From Gammaproteobacteria bacterium (GTDB lineage: Bacteria; Pseudomonadota; Gammaproteobacteria; S012-40), in assembly GCA_029881255.1 (NCBI GenBank), contig JAOUMY010000002.1, positions 62,001 to 126,000 on the forward strand: a DNA stretch of 64,000 nt. Reading direction: 5' to 3'. The notes under the pieces are model-generated. The model made no database searches, was not told the origin of the DNA, and was given only the letters and a program-made list of their open reading frames with translations. This document shows positions 62,522 to 64,000 of the stretch, one piece after another. Position 1 is the stretch's first letter, and every line of letters begins with the position of its first letter. The position numbers were made by a program, and so were the translations under genes.

Positions 62522-63154
62522 ATGAAATCAGCCCTGGTACTGGAAGATCACGACACAACCCGTTTGTGGTTGCAGTCGATTATTTCGGAAACACTCTCAA
62601 TTGATGACATCGCGCTGACGACCACGCTTGAGCAGGCGAAACTGACATTGCTTGAGCGCGAATTTGATCTGGCCCTGGTAGATATCAATCTGCCTGACGG
62701 GGATGGGACTGAGCTTGTCCGATTGTTAGCGGAGTCACATAAAAACACCCATACCATCATGGTCACGATGTATGATGACGACCAACACTTGTTCGAGGCA
62801 TTAAAGGCGGGGGCAAAAGGTTACTTGCTGAAGGACCAAAGCAGAAACGAGATCGCGCAGCGCCTAAAGGGAATAATCTCCGGAGAACCAGCACTGACCC
62901 CAAGCATCTCGCGACGCATTATTGCGCATTTCAATAAAGAAGTTCGGCCACAACAACATCACACACTTAGCGAAAGAGAAGTTGAAGTGTTGGTGCTTGT
63001 AGCAAAAGGTTTTCAACGGGCCGAGATTTCCGAACTGCTTTGTATAACAACCAACACCGCCTCCGGCTACATAAAAAATATTTACAAGAAACTTGAGGTG
63101 TCATCTCGCTCCGAAGCAGCGCTGGAGGCCGTGCGGCTTGGATTGATCAACTGA
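62522..63154 (+). CDS. LuxR/NarL-family response regulator
   Basis: A 210-residue regulator. The receiver (about 1-120) starts KSALVLEDHDT and has Asp54 (LALVDINLPDG), the switch Thr in TIMVTMYDDD and Lys in GYLLKDQSRN. A C-terminal GerE/LuxR helix-turn-helix (about 145-208) reads LSEREVEVLVLVAKGFQRAEISELL then TASGYIKNIYKKLEVSSRSEAALEA. ATG 62522 follows AAGG and gives a normal length; an upstream frame from 62381 is not supported. Paired with the divergent kinase at 60116-62248. Candidate binder of the four-locus CCCC-N6-GGGG box. Confidence 0.93.
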   Translation: MKSALVLEDHDTTRLWLQSIISETLSIDDIALTTTLEQAKLTLLEREFDLALVDINLPDGDGTELVRLLAESHKNTHTIMVTMYDDDQHLFEALKAGAKGYLLKDQSRNEIAQRLKGIISGEPALTPSISRRIIAHFNKEVRPQQHHTLSEREVEVLVLVAKGFQRAEISELLCITTNTASGYIKNIYKKLEVSSRSEAALEAVRLGLIN

Positions 63155-63355
63155 AAAACTATACGATTGTCATTAGCCCGATTTTTTCAACGAAGCCAAT
63201 TCGCATGGATATAAGTCGTCAATCTAACTGGCGATCGATAACGCCAAACCATTTCACTCCTGTCCAAGTTTTTCGTCAACGCCCTGACTTTGGGACTTCT
63301 TTCTCCTATCAGCGACTATCCCGAAGCAGGGTATGCTTCCAACAGAATTCCCTAC

Positions 63356-63401
63356 CCCCCAGATAGGGGATGCGAATTCCCCGGGGTCTACCGACTATGT
63401 A
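63356..63401 (+). promoter_or_regulatory. CCCC-N6-GGGG box and -10 element of the 63465 gene
   Basis: CCCC-CAGATA-GGGG at 63356-63369, then TATGTA at 63396-63401, 26 nt on. The start codon at 63465 is about 103 bp from the box centre. The remaining part of the 63155-63464 gap shows a small symmetric CCCCGGGG (63379-63386) but no gene. Confidence 0.5.
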
Positions 63402-63464
63402 TCTGGTGCACTATTTCCCGGCACTGTATAGCCGAACCGACCTTAACGAATTGAGGGGATTTGT

Positions 63465-64000
63465 ATGTCTAGACTGATTACAACAGCAACACTTCTAACG
63501 GGGCTCGGACTCGCTACTGTTTTCATACCCGTTGCTGCTGCCCCGGCACCGACAGGAATTCCCGCTGGATCCGTGTTTGGACCGAGTCCTATCTATAGTC
63601 CGGGAATAAAGCCCAGTATGGTTGTTGACGAATTCGGACCGATAGACAGTGAATTATCAACTTCCAGGCGACAAGAAATCACTCGTGCAATCGCGGCCTG
63701 GAAAGCAGAAGGCATAAGTTACGGTGCCTATTTCGATATGACACGAATTGAGAGCGGCATAAAATATAGCTTATCAAGTGGCGCGCGTATTGATCTCGAC
63801 GGTAGTTCCGCTACTCAAAGCGACGCAGGCGGTACGTATTACGAATTCTCGATTACTCGGAGCAGTTTCAAAAACTATTTGATTGACTCCGGAAAGCTGG
63901 CCATAGACCTTGGCGCTGAGCATATCTTTCTCGATGTCGGTAGCGTCGATTACAGTCAGGCCAGTTTTGATGCGGAAATCATCGCGGCGTTCGCTACTCA
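63465..64000 (+). CDS. secreted protein, 5' part only (runs off the window)
   Basis: ATG 63465 has GAGGGG at suitable spacing. The signal peptide (about 1-26, ending VAAAPA) is followed by at least 150 residues. A stretch ALDLGAEHIFLD-like (read here as AIDLGAEHIFLDVGSVDYS) and AWKAEGISYGAYFDM resemble strand-helix units of a TIM barrel as in some glycoside hydrolases, but no family was identified. The end lies beyond 64000. It follows the LuxR regulator by 310 bp with its own box and promoter. Confidence 0.75.
   Translation, partial: MSRLITTATLLTGLGLATVFIPVAAAPAPTGIPAGSVFGPSPIYSPGIKPSMVVDEFGPIDSELSTSRRQEITRAIAAWKAEGISYGAYFDMTRIESGIKYSLSSGARIDLDGSSATQSDAGGTYYEFSITRSSFKNYLIDSGKLAIDLGAEHIFLDVGSVDYSQASFDAEIIAAFAT

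Noticed and set aside
1-64000. CRISPR arrays, tRNA/rRNA genes, insertion sequences, integrases
   Set aside because: No regularly spaced repeats, no tRNA T-loop with matching stems, no transposase or integrase motifs were seen on reading both strands.

Overview
The window reads as a chromosomal stretch of a motile Gram-negative bacterium, most likely a gammaproteobacterium. This rests on FliC-type flagellin ends, many signal peptides and lipoboxes, outer-membrane barrel proteins ending in aromatic residues, a LemA/M48 pair, MscS, and a near-perfect CRP/Vfr-type operator. The genus cannot be told from sequence alone. No rRNA, tRNA, CRISPR array, transposase or integrase was seen. The content is dominated by cell-surface and secreted proteins and by signal transduction, not central metabolism.

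Layout. 0-7 kb: a hypothetical protein, a class 3 lipase paired with a secreted protein, an FkbM methyltransferase, a host-attachment (baeRF-type) protein and an MscS channel. 7-12 kb: a PAS-PAS-PAS hybrid histidine kinase converging on a second kinase that overlaps a PhnD-like periplasmic binding protein. 12.6-19.3 kb: a four-gene operon behind a CRP-type class II promoter: exported caspase, outer-membrane barrel, 1394-residue cadherin-like lipoprotein, small DUF1566 protein. 19.4-28 kb: a PEP-CTERM-like protein and a 2157-residue subtilase with PKD domains and an RCC1 propeller lodged inside another Ig-like domain. 28-33 kb: a flagellin with an embedded metallopeptidase (flagellinolysin), a DUF3943 protein and an EF-hand-type protein; the first and third have sigma-28-like promoters. 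32.8-42 kb: M48 protease and LemA, small membrane and secreted proteins, and a large ATPase/BTAD transcriptional regulator. 42-49 kb: a 1419-residue propeller plus seven-repeat surface protein and a partner-switching module (cNMP-sensing PP2C phosphatase, STAS antagonist, RsbW-like kinase). 49-58.5 kb: a four-gene operon of secreted and membrane proteins, a beta-helix lipoprotein with a DUF6502 gene, and a secreted small protein plus barrel. 58.6-64 kb: a flavin monooxygenase-like protein, a ComP/NarL-type sensor kinase with its divergent LuxR-type response regulator, and the start of another secreted protein.

How the parts connect. The most striking non-coding signal is a box, CCCC-N6-GGGG, seen only in intergenic regions at four loci (one doubled) between 46.7 and 63.4 kb. 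At each locus it lies about 84-110 bp before the start codon, and a -10-like hexamer follows 24-26 nt after the box. One box precedes the LuxR-type regulator itself, so these sites are proposed as its regulon: itself, the secreted protein at 63465, the 49284-52615 operon and the 42433-46692 surface protein. Two further regulatory designs stand out: the CRP-type promoter of the caspase operon, and a promoter for the DUF6502 gene that predicts a leaderless mRNA and is embedded in a 20-bp perfect inverted repeat.

Large surface proteins in the window use several anchoring routes: lipobox (14448, 52746), PEP-CTERM-like tail (19467), C-terminal membrane helix (21511), GlyGly-CTERM-like tail (42433) and flagellar filament (28128). 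All functional calls come from reading sequence; no database search was run.
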